Positions 17,889 through 27,416 are shown, numbered from the stretch's first letter. The stretch is 64,000 nucleotides of DNA from an uncultured Ruminococcus sp. (GCA_900538575.1 UPZA01000002.1:62001-126000); one strand, 5' to 3'. Notes: generated by a model from the letters alone, not told the origin. Numbers and translations: made by a program.

Positions 17889-18539
17889 TTATTTATTAAT
17901 TTCAGCAATCATTGCTTTCAGCTTATTTTTAACCTCGTCTATCGTCATTCCGGTAGTGTCCAGTAAAACAGCGTCGTCCGCCTGCCTCAACGGTGAAATA
18001 TCCCTGTGCATATCGTTATAATCACGCTGTTTTATTTCCTCCAGAACCTTTTCATACGTTATATTACTATCTCTTACCTCCAAAAAACGCCGATTCGCCC
18101 TTTCCTCAGCGGAAGCCGTCAGAAACACCTTTAAATCAGCGTCCGGCAGCACAACTGTCCCTATATCTCTGCCGTCCATTATAATATTATTTTCAGCGGC
18201 TATTTTTTTCTGCAAATCAAATAAATATTTTCTTACCTCCGGCAGCGCGGAAACCTTTGACGCATTCATTGATACGTCCGAGGTTCTGATTTTGTCCGAA
18301 ACGTCATCTTCGTTTAATATCACATGCTGACTTCCGTTTATAAATTCAAGTCTAATGTTTATTTTATATAACGAAGCTATTAACGAATCGTTATCCAAAT
18401 CGTTTTCCAAGGCATAAAGAGCGACGGAACGATAAAGCGCTCCCGTATCAACATAAATAAATCCTATTTCCTCAGCCACCGCTTTAGCGATGGAGCTTTT
18501 TCCCGCGCCGGCGGGACCGTCTACTGCAACATTTATCAT
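17889..18539 (-). CDS. cmk: cytidylate kinase
   Basis: This 216-residue kinase phosphorylates CMP and dCMP. The P-loop GPAGAGKSS, YVDTGALYR, MDGRDIGTVVLPDADLKVFLTAS and RRxxE-type lid region (ERANRRFLEV) are all visible, along with the CMP-kinase insert. ATG 18539 follows GGAGATAATT; a start four codons upstream has no ribosome site. It belongs to the cmk-plsC-ispH-S1 run and follows the HI0933-type gene by 22 bases. Confidence 0.95.
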   Translation of the reverse strand: MINVAVDGPAGAGKSSIAKAVAEEIGFIYVDTGALYRSVALYALENDLDNDSLIASLYKINIRLEFINGSQHVILNEDDVSDKIRTSDVSMNASKVSALPEVRKYLFDLQKKIAAENNIIMDGRDIGTVVLPDADLKVFLTASAEERANRRFLEVRDSNITYEKVLEEIKQRDYNDMHRDISPLRQADDAVLLDTTGMTIDEVKNKLKAMIAEINK

Positions 18540-18561
18540 AATTATCTCCATTTTATTTTTA

Positions 18562-19782
18562 TTACATATTCATCGCGGCGCAATATGCGGTTGAAAAGGC
18601 AATCTGCAAATTAAATCCTCCCGTATAGCCGTCCGCGTCTATAATTTCTCCGGCAAAAAACAAGGATTTGACCAACTTTGATTCCATAGTTTTAGGATTG
18701 ATTTCACGAACGTCAACCCCTCCCCTTGTCACTATAGCCTCTTCGATAGGACGAAATGCCTTTACCGTTACCGGAAAAGCCTTAAGAAGCTGAACAAGCT
18801 TTAGACGTTCCTCGCGGGTAACCTGATTTATTCTGCGGTCGCCGTTTATGCCGGAAAGTCTGACTGCTACCGGTATAAGCTTGGCAGGCAAAAGCTTTGA
18901 CAAGGAATTTCCGAATATGCGGTTTATATTTTCACTGAAATCCCTTTGAATCCTTAAATCAAGCTTTTGATCAGTAAGACCCGGCTTAAGATCAATTTTA
19001 ACAGTATATCTTCCGGGTGTGATCTGTTCAATATGAGAGCTTGCGCTCAATACAAGAGGACCGGATATTCCAAAATGCGTAAAAAGCATTTCTCCTATAT
19101 CGCCGTATATTTTTTTTTCGCCGTCGTAAAGCGAAAGATTAACATTTTTTAAAGAAAGCCCCATCATATCAGAACAGTATTTTTCTTCGCATACAAGGGG
19201 AATAAGCGCAGGCTCAAGCTTTGTCACCGTATGTCCCGCTGATTCAGCGATTGCATAGCCTCCGCCCCGGGAACCGGTCTGAGGATAAGATTTGCCTCCT
19301 GTTGCAATAAGAACCGAGCGACTATAATAGTTCTTACCGGAGGTTTTCACACCGCGGCAGATTCCGTTTTCAATAATTAAACCCTCCGCCTTTTCAGGTA
19401 TTATTTTTACGTCTGCCGAACGTAGCTCGCGTTCCATAGCGTCAACAATATCGGACGACTTATCGCTTACCGGAAAAACTCTGTTTCCCCTTTCCGTTTT
19501 AAGAGGAACGCCGGACCATTCAAAGAAATTCATAACGTCTTCAGAAGAAAACTGTGAAAAGGCGCTGTAGAGAAACCTGGAATTTCTGGGTATATTCCTT
19601 ATAAGCTCTTCGCTTGAGCAGTTATTTGTTACATTGCATCTTCCCTTGCCGGTTATAAGAAGCTTTTTTCCGATCCTCCCGTTAGGCTCCAGAATTATCG
19701 TCTTATTTCCAAGCCTTCCGGAATGTATCCCCGCCATTGCTCCGGCGGCTCCTCCGCCTATTATAATTACTTCAGCGTCCAT
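18562..19782 (-). CDS. HI0933/BaiN-like FAD-dependent oxidoreductase
   Basis: The 406-residue flavoprotein starts with a dinucleotide-binding motif (VIIIGGGAAGAMAGIHSG) and the GRIGKKLLITGKGRCNVTNN segment typical of the HI0933 (YhiN/BaiN) family. The ATGGKSYPQTGSRGGGYAIAE signature and the C-terminal FAGEIIDADGYTGGFNLQIAFSTA motif follow. The physiological substrate of most members is unknown; a bile-acid role is known only for some homologues. ATG 19782 lies five bases after GGAGC and three bases after the DUF3006 stop. Confidence 0.88.
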   Translation of the reverse strand: MDAEVIIIGGGAAGAMAGIHSGRLGNKTIILEPNGRIGKKLLITGKGRCNVTNNCSSEELIRNIPRNSRFLYSAFSQFSSEDVMNFFEWSGVPLKTERGNRVFPVSDKSSDIVDAMERELRSADVKIIPEKAEGLIIENGICRGVKTSGKNYYSRSVLIATGGKSYPQTGSRGGGYAIAESAGHTVTKLEPALIPLVCEEKYCSDMMGLSLKNVNLSLYDGEKKIYGDIGEMLFTHFGISGPLVLSASSHIEQITPGRYTVKIDLKPGLTDQKLDLRIQRDFSENINRIFGNSLSKLLPAKLIPVAVRLSGINGDRRINQVTREERLKLVQLLKAFPVTVKAFRPIEEAIVTRGGVDVREINPKTMESKLVKSLFFAGEIIDADGYTGGFNLQIAFSTAYCAAMNM

Positions 19783-19784
19783 TG

Positions 19785-19991
19785 TCAGCTCCATAATCCG
19801 TTTTGCAGCTTTATTATTTCTTTTCTGCGTCTGATCGTCGCTTCTTTATCAGCAACATATCTGCCGTTTATCATAATAAGAACGTCGCCTTCTTTGACTT
19901 CGGGAGCGACGGAGCTTATGTCAACCTCCAGCCGTTTATCTCCGTTTTCTATAATTGCAAAACGATCCTCAAACCTTTCAAGTATAAGCAA
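19785..19991 (-). CDS. DUF3006 family small protein
   Basis: The 68-residue protein matches DUF3006: an ILERFEDRFAIIENGDKR beta-hairpin, a VKEGDVLIMINGRYVADKEAT segment and an RRRKEIIKLQNGLW tail. Its TTG start follows AAGGGGG by eight bases and lies three bases after the stop of the metallo-beta-lactamase-fold gene. In Firmicutes, DUF3006 genes commonly sit beside such ComEC-like hydrolases, so the two may work together. No biochemical function is known to me. Its end is three bases from the next start. Confidence 0.82.
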   Translation of the reverse strand: MLILERFEDRFAIIENGDKRLEVDISSVAPEVKEGDVLIMINGRYVADKEATIRRRKEIIKLQNGLWS

Positions 19992-19994
19992 GTT

Positions 19995-20933
19995 CTATTC
20001 CCCCTTCTCAGTTTTTATCTTAAATCCGTCCTCTGACGATGTAAAGACTATAGTACCGTCTAAATCGGTTCTGTAAATCCGGTCTGTATGCTTTCTGATT
20101 CTTTCAACAGCGTCCTTATTCGGATGATTGTATGAATTACCCTGACCGCACATTATAACCGCATAATCAGGATCAGTTATTTCAAGGAACTCCCTGCTGT
20201 TGGAAGTGCTGCTTCCATGATGCGCGGCTTTAAGCACGTCGATTTGTGAAAGACGTCCTGTTTCTATTATATCCTTTTCAGACTTTTTTTCAATATCTCC
20301 CGTAAATAAAAAACTATCCGCGCCGTGAGTAAGCACAGCGGCCGCTGAAAAATTGTTTAAATCGCTGTATTCATTTACGGGGGAAAGAATTTCAAGCTTA
20401 CATTCTCCGATTTCATAAATGCTTCCCGGTAAGGCCGCAGTAAGCTTGAGTCCATTGTTTTTAACACTCAAAAGAAAGCTTTCATAAAATTTGGAGGTCG
20501 GAGTCATGTCGTCTGCAAGTTTTGGCAATATTATATTCTCAACATCAATATTATCAATAATTTCCGACGCGCCTCCCATATGATCGGAATGCGGATGAGA
20601 AAGCAGCATATAATCTATCTTATCTATTCCCTGATTCCCTATATATTCGCATATTTTCTGAGCATATTCTTTTTCGCCGGTATCGATAAGCAGCGTTTTG
20701 CCGTCAGATATAACAAACGTACAATCACCCTGCCCCACGTCGATAAAATGTACTTCAGCCGTACCCTCAGTATGTATAGGATTGCTTTCTCCGAACAACT
20801 CTTTCCAATCCTCAAAGGTAAATATACCAAGGAAATGGGCTGCCGAAAGGTCTATTAAAATAACTGTAAATAAAGCGGCTATACGGGCTGTAAATCCTCT
20901 GCTTACTTTTTCTTTCCTTTTGTGTTCCGCCAT
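19995..20933 (-). CDS. secreted/membrane-anchored ComEC-like metallo-beta-lactamase-fold hydrolase
   Basis: The 312-residue protein has one N-terminal membrane segment (about 14-37) followed by a metallo-beta-lactamase fold. VHFIDVGQGDCTFV, the LIDTG strand and the metal motif SHPHSDHMGG (His113, His115, Asp117, His118), then FTGDIEKKSE and AAHHGSSTSNSREF, match the ComEC/Rec2 hydrolase family. It lacks the ComEC channel, so it is a stand-alone exported enzyme, perhaps a nuclease or phosphodiesterase. Its first 31 bases overlap the end of ygiQ, and DUF3006 follows it. Confidence 0.87.
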   Translation of the reverse strand: MAEHKRKEKVSRGFTARIAALFTVILIDLSAAHFLGIFTFEDWKELFGESNPIHTEGTAEVHFIDVGQGDCTFVISDGKTLLIDTGEKEYAQKICEYIGNQGIDKIDYMLLSHPHSDHMGGASEIIDNIDVENIILPKLADDMTPTSKFYESFLLSVKNNGLKLTAALPGSIYEIGECKLEILSPVNEYSDLNNFSAAAVLTHGADSFLFTGDIEKKSEKDIIETGRLSQIDVLKAAHHGSSTSNSREFLEITDPDYAVIMCGQGNSYNHPNKDAVERIRKHTDRIYRTDLDGTIVFTSSEDGFKIKTEKGE

Positions 20934-22780
20934 TTTCCCCCGACCTTCCTAACGTTACGATTATTCTTTTTTTCAGCTTTTCCTATATTCTTTTCAGGCG
21001 TAACAAGACAGTTTTTTCCATAGCCTATCAAATCGGTTCTTCCGGCTTTTTTCAGAGCAGAAATAACGATTCTCTTGTTTTCCGGTTTAAAATATTGCAG
21101 AAGGGTTCTCTGCATCTTTTTTTCCTCCGGAGTTCTGGGAACGTAGACCTCCTCCATGGTATAGGGATCAAGTCCGGTATAAAACATGCACGTTGAAAGC
21201 GTTCCCGGTGTAGGATAAAAATCCTGGACCTGCTCCGGCCGCATATTGTTTTCTTTAAGAAATACCGCTAATTCAATAGCTTCCTTCAGAGTGCTGCCCG
21301 GATGAGACGACATTAAATAAGGAACCAGATATTGCTCCTTACCTATTCCCTTGGTTATTTCATAGAACTTTTTCTGAAATTTTTTATATGCCTCTATATG
21401 AGGCTTACCCATTTTATCAAGCACCGCTGCCGAGCAATGCTCCGGAGCCACCTTTAACTGGCCGCTTACATGATTTTTTATAAGCTCTTTTATAAATTCG
21501 TCGCTCTCGTCCTCCATCAGATAATCGTATCTTATTCCTGAACGGATAAACACCTTTTTTACGCCCTTGATTTTTCTTAATTTTCTTAAAATATCAATAT
21601 ATTCACTGTGATCCGCTTCAAGATTCGGACACGGCTCCGGAGCAAGACACTTCTTTCCCTTGCAAAGCCCCAGCTTAATCTGCTTTTCACAGGAAGGTTT
21701 TCTGAAATTTGCCGTCGGACCTCCAACGTCGTGAATATAGCCTTTAAAATCTGGCATTTCAGTAAGTCTTCTTGCCTCGTCAAGTATTGATTCTTCGCTT
21801 CTGCATGTTATCCTTCGCCCCTGATGAAGAGCGATCGAACAAAAATTGCAATAGCCGAAACAGCCCCTGTTATGTGTAATTGAAAACTTGACCTCTTCTA
21901 TTCCCGGCACTCCCCCGACGCTTTCATACGAAGGATGATACGCCCTCATATAAGGAAGACTGTAAATCCTGTCAAGCTCTTCGGTAGTCAGGCTATATGA
22001 AGGCGGATTCTGAACAAGCATCATTTTTCCGTGACGCTGTATAACGGTTTTTCCATAAACCTCGTCCTGCTGGTCATATTGCTGCCTGCATGATCTTGCA
22101 TACGCCTTCTTATTTTCCTTTACCTGTTCATAAGACGCGCATTCAGCCGCGCCGATAGGAGTATTTATAGGCTCGGTAAGATAACAGGTACCTCTGATAT
22201 TATGTATATTGGATATACTTTCACCGCCGTCAAGACGTCTGGCAAGCTCTTCAATCTGATGCTCGCCCATACCGTACATCAGGAGATCGGCGCCGCTGTC
22301 CAAAAGAATCGAAGGTCTTACTAAATCGTCCCAATAGTCATAATGAGCAAACCTGCGCAGAGAAGCCTCAAGTCCGCCTATAGCTATAGGAACGTTCCCG
22401 TAAATTTCCCGTATTTTCTTACAGTATACAATAACTGCCCTGTCGGGTCTCTTTCCCGCCTTTCCTCCGGCAGTATAAGCGTCGTCGGAACGTTTCCTTT
22501 TAGCCGCCGTATAATGAGCAACCATAGAATCTATATTACCGCCGGTAACAAGAAACGCCAGTCTCGGCTTTCCGTATATTTTGAAATCCCGTTCGCTCTT
22601 CCAGTCGGGCTGAGAAATTATTCCGACTGTATATCCAAGAGATTCAAGCAGACGGGTAACTATAGCCGCGCCAAAGCTGGGATGATCGACATAAGCGTCG
22701 CCCGTCACATATATAAAATCAAACTGCTTTATTCCGCGTTCTTCCATATCTCCGCGTGAAAGCGGAAGAAATCCGTTCAT
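20903..22780 (-). CDS. YgiQ family radical SAM protein
   Basis: This 625-residue protein has the YgiQ layout. The N-terminal half is B12-binding-like (FIYVTGDAYVDHPSFGAAIV), and the radical-SAM motif reads CFGYCNFCSIALHQGR near residue 315. A C-terminal segment carries further Cys residues (KLGLCKGKKCLAPEPCPN). The family is widespread in anaerobes but its reaction is not established. The Lys-rich C-terminus (about 595-625) may contact nucleic acid. It starts 13 bases after ftsK and overlaps the next gene by 31 bases. Confidence 0.9.
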   Translation of the reverse strand: MNGFLPLSRGDMEERGIKQFDFIYVTGDAYVDHPSFGAAIVTRLLESLGYTVGIISQPDWKSERDFKIYGKPRLAFLVTGGNIDSMVAHYTAAKRKRSDDAYTAGGKAGKRPDRAVIVYCKKIREIYGNVPIAIGGLEASLRRFAHYDYWDDLVRPSILLDSGADLLMYGMGEHQIEELARRLDGGESISNIHNIRGTCYLTEPINTPIGAAECASYEQVKENKKAYARSCRQQYDQQDEVYGKTVIQRHGKMMLVQNPPSYSLTTEELDRIYSLPYMRAYHPSYESVGGVPGIEEVKFSITHNRGCFGYCNFCSIALHQGRRITCRSEESILDEARRLTEMPDFKGYIHDVGGPTANFRKPSCEKQIKLGLCKGKKCLAPEPCPNLEADHSEYIDILRKLRKIKGVKKVFIRSGIRYDYLMEDESDEFIKELIKNHVSGQLKVAPEHCSAAVLDKMGKPHIEAYKKFQKKFYEITKGIGKEQYLVPYLMSSHPGSTLKEAIELAVFLKENNMRPEQVQDFYPTPGTLSTCMFYTGLDPYTMEEVYVPRTPEEKKMQRTLLQYFKPENKRIVISALKKAGRTDLIGYGKNCLVTPEKNIGKAEKKNNRNVRKVGGKWRNTKGKKK

Positions 22781-22793
22781 TAAATACCTCTTT

Positions 22794-25379
22794 TTACTCT
22801 GCCTTTTTATTCATTCTTCTTTCAGCCCACTGCTGCTTCGTCATAAGAACCTTCCTCGGCTTAGCTCCCTCGTAAGGTCCCACGACTCCCATATTTTCAA
22901 GCTCGTCTATAATTCTTGCTGCTCTTGCATATCCAAGCTTTAGCTTCCTCTGCAGCGACGACGTGGACGCCTGCCCCATTTCAATAACCACATCTATGGC
23001 CTTTTCAATCAGAATCTCGTCGCCGTCGCCTGTAAGATCGCTGGCCGAATCAATTTTTTCTCCTTTTTCCGCAGGCATACTCTGTTCAACTGCCTGAATA
23101 ATGTCCGTATTGTATTCTGACTCGGATTCGCGCTTGATAAAACCGACAATGGATTCAACCTCGTTAGTCGAGCAAAAGCATCCCTGAACTCGAAGAGGCT
23201 TCTGCATACCGTTCGGATAATAAAGCATGTCTCCGTAGCCTAACAGCTTTTCCGCTCCCTGCGTATCCAAAATGGTCCTTGAATCAACCTGCGACTGAAC
23301 AGACAATGCTATACGGCTTGGAATATTCGCCTTAATAAGACCGGTTATAACGTCAGTCGTAGGCCGCTGTGTAGCTATAATAAGATGCATTCCCGCCGCT
23401 CTCGCCATCTGCGCCAGACGGCAGACAGAATCTTCAACCTCCTTAGACGCCGCCATCATAAGGTCTGAAAATTCATCAATTGCAATAACAATCTGAGGAA
23501 GTCTTTCAAGACCTTTCTTTTCCGCCGTTTCATTATATCCTCCGAGATCCCTGACGTTATTATCAGCAAAAAGCTTATATCTCCTCAGCATTTCCTGAAC
23601 GCCCCAGTTAAGCGCTCCCGCCGCCTGTCTTGGATCAGTTACAACCGGAATAAGAAGATGAGGTATTCCGTTATAGGTTGTAAATTCAACCATTTTAGGA
23701 TCAATAAGAATCAGCTTTACCTCGTCGGGAGCCGAACGGTAAAGCAGCGACATTATTATAGAATTCGTACATACGGATTTACCGGAACCGGTAGTACCCG
23801 CAATAATCATATGAGGCATTTTTGCAATATCGCCTACAATAATGTTACCGGCTATGTCCTTGCCGACTGCAAATGCAAGCTTACTCTTGGCATTTTTAAA
23901 TTCCTGACTTTCAATAACCTCGCGTATTGAAACTATGTCCTGATTAGTGTTAGGTATTTCTATGCCTATCGCTGCCTTGCCGGGTATCGGCGCTTCAATA
24001 CGAACGCCTGCCGCCGCAAGGTTTAGAGCAATGTCGTCTGAAAGATTGGTTATTTTTGATACCTTTACGCCTGCCGCCGGCTGTATTTCATAGCGTGTAA
24101 CTCTTGGTCCCCTTTGAATAGCTACAATCCTTGCAATAACGCCGAAGCTTTTCAGAGTACTAATAAGAGTATCCGCTTTTTCCTTGAGCTCTGAAGCTGC
24201 TGCCGGATCGTTTGCCTTAGAAACGCTCCTGCTAAGCAGATCAATAGGAGGAAGCATATATTTCTTTGCAGGCGTCAGCCTAATATCGCTCTTCTCAGGA
24301 GCAGACATTGCCGCCCTTTCAGCCTTTTCAGCAAAATTTTCCGGCTCATTATCCTTTTCTCCTCCGACTACGGCCTTTTCTACAAGAGCGTCAAGCTCGC
24401 TGAGCGCCGGCTTATCCGTTTCCGTCTCGGACAAATTATTTTTTGCCGCTGACGGCATATCCTTTTTTGGCTTACCGGACAAACCTTCGGTAACTGAAGC
24501 TCCCGTTCCGTCTATAGGTATGTCGATTTCCGAATCGGGCAGCCCCGCAGGCTCAGACGGCTGAAAATCCGGAGGAACGATCGGTTCATCGCTGACGGGA
24601 ACGTCAACCGCAAAGTCATCCGGAACCGTATCAGTTTCCACTCCGCCGGAATTCGCAAGATTTATAGCCTCCTGCTCCTCGTCATACTCCCATTCTTCGT
24701 ATGCGTCCAGTATTTTATTTTCCTCCCTAATTGCCCGCAGCGAATAATACATTTTTACAAACGGCTTATAGAAAACGCCGAAGAACTGAAATAAGGTCAG
24801 ATTTGAAAGCAGCATTATAAATATAAACAGCAATATGCATACAATGATCTTCGAGCCTATGCTTCCGAATATTTTTATAAGCGGCCAAGCAATAAGCGCG
24901 CTTAATAAACCTCCGCCCTCAAGCTGTAATCCGGATTCATAGAGAAACCTGCATTTCTCAGTAAAAGTATTGCCGTCCGCTTCTCCTACAAACATTATCT
25001 GTACGACAGAGCTGCTAAGAAGAGTAAGTCCTACTCCCCAAGCGGCGCGCCCTGCTACGGTCTGCTGCGATTTTTCCATACTGATGAGCAGAGCGGTATA
25101 AATCAAAATAACAGGCACCAGAAATACGGCTATGCCAAAAAGTCCTCTTAAAAGATTATGTATAAAAAGCCATCCGCTGCTGCCGCTTATAACGGTAAAC
25201 AAAAAAATCAGTATTCCGAAAGCAAACAATATGACAGACCAAAACTGATTAACCGGATCCTTCTGCGCCTGAACCGCAGTCCTGCTCCTTTTAGCGGTTG
25301 ACGCGGCTTTTTTTGTATCTGCTTTTTTAGCTGTATTTTTTTTTGCCGAAGCAGTACTTTTCTTTTTCCCCTCCGCCAC
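22794..25379 (-). CDS. FtsK/SpoIIIE family DNA translocase
   Basis: The 861-residue membrane ATPase has a basic N-terminus, four or five membrane segments (about 45-215) and an acidic linker to about residue 375. The motor follows with Walker A GTTGSGKSV and Walker B-like IVIAIDEFSDLM, plus RAAGMHLIIATQRPTTDVITGLIKANIP. The C-terminal gamma winged-helix domain (LQRKLKLGYARAARIIDELE) reads orienting DNA motifs. It pumps chromosome ends across the division or spore septum. The start is a GTG after AAGGA. The tepA-ylzJ-(uppP)-ftsK order resembles the spoIIIE neighbourhood of Bacillus. Confidence 0.95.
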   Translation of the reverse strand: MAEGKKKSTASAKKNTAKKADTKKAASTAKRSRTAVQAQKDPVNQFWSVILFAFGILIFLFTVISGSSGWLFIHNLLRGLFGIAVFLVPVILIYTALLISMEKSQQTVAGRAAWGVGLTLLSSSVVQIMFVGEADGNTFTEKCRFLYESGLQLEGGGLLSALIAWPLIKIFGSIGSKIIVCILLFIFIMLLSNLTLFQFFGVFYKPFVKMYYSLRAIREENKILDAYEEWEYDEEQEAINLANSGGVETDTVPDDFAVDVPVSDEPIVPPDFQPSEPAGLPDSEIDIPIDGTGASVTEGLSGKPKKDMPSAAKNNLSETETDKPALSELDALVEKAVVGGEKDNEPENFAEKAERAAMSAPEKSDIRLTPAKKYMLPPIDLLSRSVSKANDPAAASELKEKADTLISTLKSFGVIARIVAIQRGPRVTRYEIQPAAGVKVSKITNLSDDIALNLAAAGVRIEAPIPGKAAIGIEIPNTNQDIVSIREVIESQEFKNAKSKLAFAVGKDIAGNIIVGDIAKMPHMIIAGTTGSGKSVCTNSIIMSLLYRSAPDEVKLILIDPKMVEFTTYNGIPHLLIPVVTDPRQAAGALNWGVQEMLRRYKLFADNNVRDLGGYNETAEKKGLERLPQIVIAIDEFSDLMMAASKEVEDSVCRLAQMARAAGMHLIIATQRPTTDVITGLIKANIPSRIALSVQSQVDSRTILDTQGAEKLLGYGDMLYYPNGMQKPLRVQGCFCSTNEVESIVGFIKRESESEYNTDIIQAVEQSMPAEKGEKIDSASDLTGDGDEILIEKAIDVVIEMGQASTSSLQRKLKLGYARAARIIDELENMGVVGPYEGAKPRKVLMTKQQWAERRMNKKAE

Positions 25380-25401
25380 GTTTCATTGTCCTTTCCAGAT
25401 T

Positions 25402-26274
25402 TTATTTAAAGTATTCCACTATATTCATTCCAACTGAATGCTCAAATATACCTATTCCTATAACTGCGATTCCTAAAATAAACGTATATATAGCGAAAAC
25501 CTTGAACTTATCCGATTTAACAAGCCAATTCACCATTTTAATCGCACATATTCCAACAATTGCAGATACTATAAAACCAACAGCAAAATTCACAAAATCA
25601 AACTCAAGAGCCTTCTGCTCAACGGCATCCTTTACCTGAAGCAGACAGCCGCCGAGTATTGCGGGTATGCCGAGAATAAATGAATACTGCACCGCCGTTT
25701 CTCTCTCAAAGCCGCAGAACAGACCGCTGGATATTGTCGATCCAGATCTCGAAATTCCGGGCAGAAGAGCAATTCCCTGAAATGTTCCGACCGTAACGGC
25801 GTTTTTTGTTGTTATATCGCCGAACTTTTTATTTCCCTTAACGCATCTGTCAGAAATAAAAAGAATAACGGAGGTATAAAGAAAGCATAAACCCTCGATT
25901 ATAATATCGCTGTCCTCGGCAGCTCTTTCAAAGTAATCCTTAAATATGTAAAACGGTATTAGCATAGCGAGCGATATAACCATCATAATAATAGCCCTTC
26001 TCTGAGGATTCATGGCTTTCCACTTGAATTTTCCCGTAAATATATCTTTAATAAGATAAAACAGTTCAACTAACAGCTCGCAGATTGTTTTTCGGAATGC
26101 AATAAAAACTGCAACCAGCGTACCAAGATGAAGCACGGCTGAAAAAAGCAAAGCGCCTTCCCCGTTATTTCCGGTAAAATGCTGATAAAGCGATAGATGA
26201 CCTGAGCTTGATACCGGAAGAAATTCCGTAAGCCCCTGGATAATTCCCTGCATTAAAGCTTCTAAAAATGACAT
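25402..26274 (-). CDS. uppP: undecaprenyl-diphosphatase UppP (BacA)
   Basis: This 290-residue integral membrane enzyme dephosphorylates undecaprenyl diphosphate so the lipid carrier can be reused for peptidoglycan and teichoic acid synthesis; it often gives bacitracin tolerance. The signatures IQGLTEFLPVSSSGHL near the N-terminus and LPGISRSGSTI near residue 165 are intact, with about eight membrane segments. ATG 26274 is preceded by AAGGAG at seven bases; an upstream in-frame start lacks a site. A structured leader of about 85 bases lies upstream. Confidence 0.95.
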   Translation of the reverse strand: MSFLEALMQGIIQGLTEFLPVSSSGHLSLYQHFTGNNGEGALLFSAVLHLGTLVAVFIAFRKTICELLVELFYLIKDIFTGKFKWKAMNPQRRAIIMMVISLAMLIPFYIFKDYFERAAEDSDIIIEGLCFLYTSVILFISDRCVKGNKKFGDITTKNAVTVGTFQGIALLPGISRSGSTISSGLFCGFERETAVQYSFILGIPAILGGCLLQVKDAVEQKALEFDFVNFAVGFIVSAIVGICAIKMVNWLVKSDKFKVFAIYTFILGIAVIGIGIFEHSVGMNIVEYFK

Positions 26275-26316
26275 ATTTATCTCCTTCTGCCGCACCGACC
26301 GATACATAACCTAACA

Positions 26317-26401
26317 AAATCTCATGCGGCTCTCAGAGATTTAATATGTACCGCCGTAGCCGCTTCATGGCAGCGGCGGGCCGTATTGCCTGACGTATGA
26401 G
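26317..26401 (-). promoter_or_regulatory. structured leader upstream of uppP with alternative pairings
   Basis: On the minus strand a strong 6-bp hairpin (GCCGCT/AGCGGC, 7-base loop, plus strand 26359-26377) sits inside a region closed by CTCAT/ATGAG (26397-26401 with 26321-26325). The same 26317-26325 stretch can instead pair with 26336-26342 (AAATCTC/GAGATTT, 7 bp). The two pairings exclude each other, which is the design of attenuators and riboswitches. I do not recognise a known class, and the U-run after the second hairpin is weak. Confidence 0.35.
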
Positions 26402-26423
26402 TTTTTACAAGCGATAAAAAAGC

Positions 26424-26576
26424 TCATTCCGCCTTTTGAATATAATTTTTGTAATACTCGTCTTTCTGAAGAAAAAAATAAGGATCGGTAGAAAACGATT
26501 CTGAGTTTTTCGCCTCAGGCTGTTTTGGCTCCTCGTAAAATATATCCAAAGGATCTATTATTGTATGAATAATCAT
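26424..26576 (-). CDS. ylzJ: YlzJ-like small protein
   Basis: A 50-residue protein starts at ATG 26576, overlapping the tepA stop as ATGA. It begins MIIHTIIDPLDIFYEEP and contains SFSTDPYFFLQKDEYYK, matching the YlzJ pattern (an MI-x-YT-like opening and a later STDP segment). In Bacillus, ylzJ lies right after tepA and before spoIIIE, as it does here apart from uppP. Function is unknown. Homology is short, so the call leans on position as well. Confidence 0.75.
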   Translation of the reverse strand: MIIHTIIDPLDIFYEEPKQPEAKNSESFSTDPYFFLQKDEYYKNYIQKAE

Positions 26577-27349
26577 TTTTCATCCTCTCCGTTTTCCTCG
26601 TTGTCAGGATATTTTTCTCCGGACTGTTCTATAAGATCATAAAGACACTCGATAGCGTCGCTTAATCCGCCTAAGCTGTCTATAAGTCCGATTTCAACGG
26701 CCTTTGCTCCGTCAACAACGGTTCCGACATCCATTACAAGTTCTCCTGTCTTCATCATGAGACTTCTGAAATCATCCTCGCTTATACCGCTGTTTGCCGT
26801 TACAAAGTTCACGATTCTGTCCTGCATTTTATCAAAATATGAAAGCGTCTGAGGCACTCCCAAAACAAGTCCGTTCATTCTTACCGGATGTATGGTCATA
26901 GTCGCGGACGGAACGATAAACGACTTCATCGCGCTGACTGCAAGGGGAACGCCGATTGAATGACCGCCCCCGACAACAAGGGATACGGTCGGCGTTTTCA
27001 TGCCCGCTATAAGCTCCGCAATTGCCAGTCCCGCCTCGACGTCGCCTCCGACTGTGTTCAGTATAATAACCAGCCCTTCAATAGTTCTGTCCTGTTCTAT
27101 CGCAACAAGAGCCGGCATTATATGTTCGTATTTTGTGGTCTTATTCTGCGACGGAAGAACATAATGTCCCTCCACCTGTCCTATAACAGTAAGGCAATGG
27201 ATAAGGTGCTTTGCATTATGAGAAACAACCTCGCCGGTTTTTTCTATCAGTTCCGCACGGTCAAGACTTTCGTCCGTATCCGAAGCTCCGTTTTCGTCGT
27301 CTTTATCGTTGTTATTTTTTTCGTTTTCATCATAATCCTGTGATTTCAT
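26573..27349 (-). CDS. tepA: ClpP-like translocation-enhancing protein TepA
   Basis: The 258-residue cytoplasmic protein belongs to the ClpP/crotonase-like TepA (YmfB) family. An acidic, Asn-rich N-terminus (1-35) precedes IGQVEGHYVLP, NTVGGDVEAGLAIAELIAGM, the nucleophile segment VVGGGHSIGVPLAVSA and the His motif MTIHPVRMNGL. In Bacillus it helps degrade signal peptides and aids secretion and sporulation. A near-perfect sigma-A promoter lies at 27417-27445, 68 bases before the start, so tepA appears to lead the leftward run through ylzJ and onward. Length is normal. Confidence 0.88.
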   Translation of the reverse strand: MKSQDYDENEKNNNDKDDENGASDTDESLDRAELIEKTGEVVSHNAKHLIHCLTVIGQVEGHYVLPSQNKTTKYEHIMPALVAIEQDRTIEGLVIILNTVGGDVEAGLAIAELIAGMKTPTVSLVVGGGHSIGVPLAVSAMKSFIVPSATMTIHPVRMNGLVLGVPQTLSYFDKMQDRIVNFVTANSGISEDDFRSLMMKTGELVMDVGTVVDGAKAVEIGLIDSLGGLSDAIECLYDLIEQSGEKYPDNEENGEDEK

Positions 27350-27416
27350 TCAAATCCGCCTTTCATTCAAATAATAATATTATTATTCTCAGCGGTGAAT
27401 TTATACACTTATTTTA

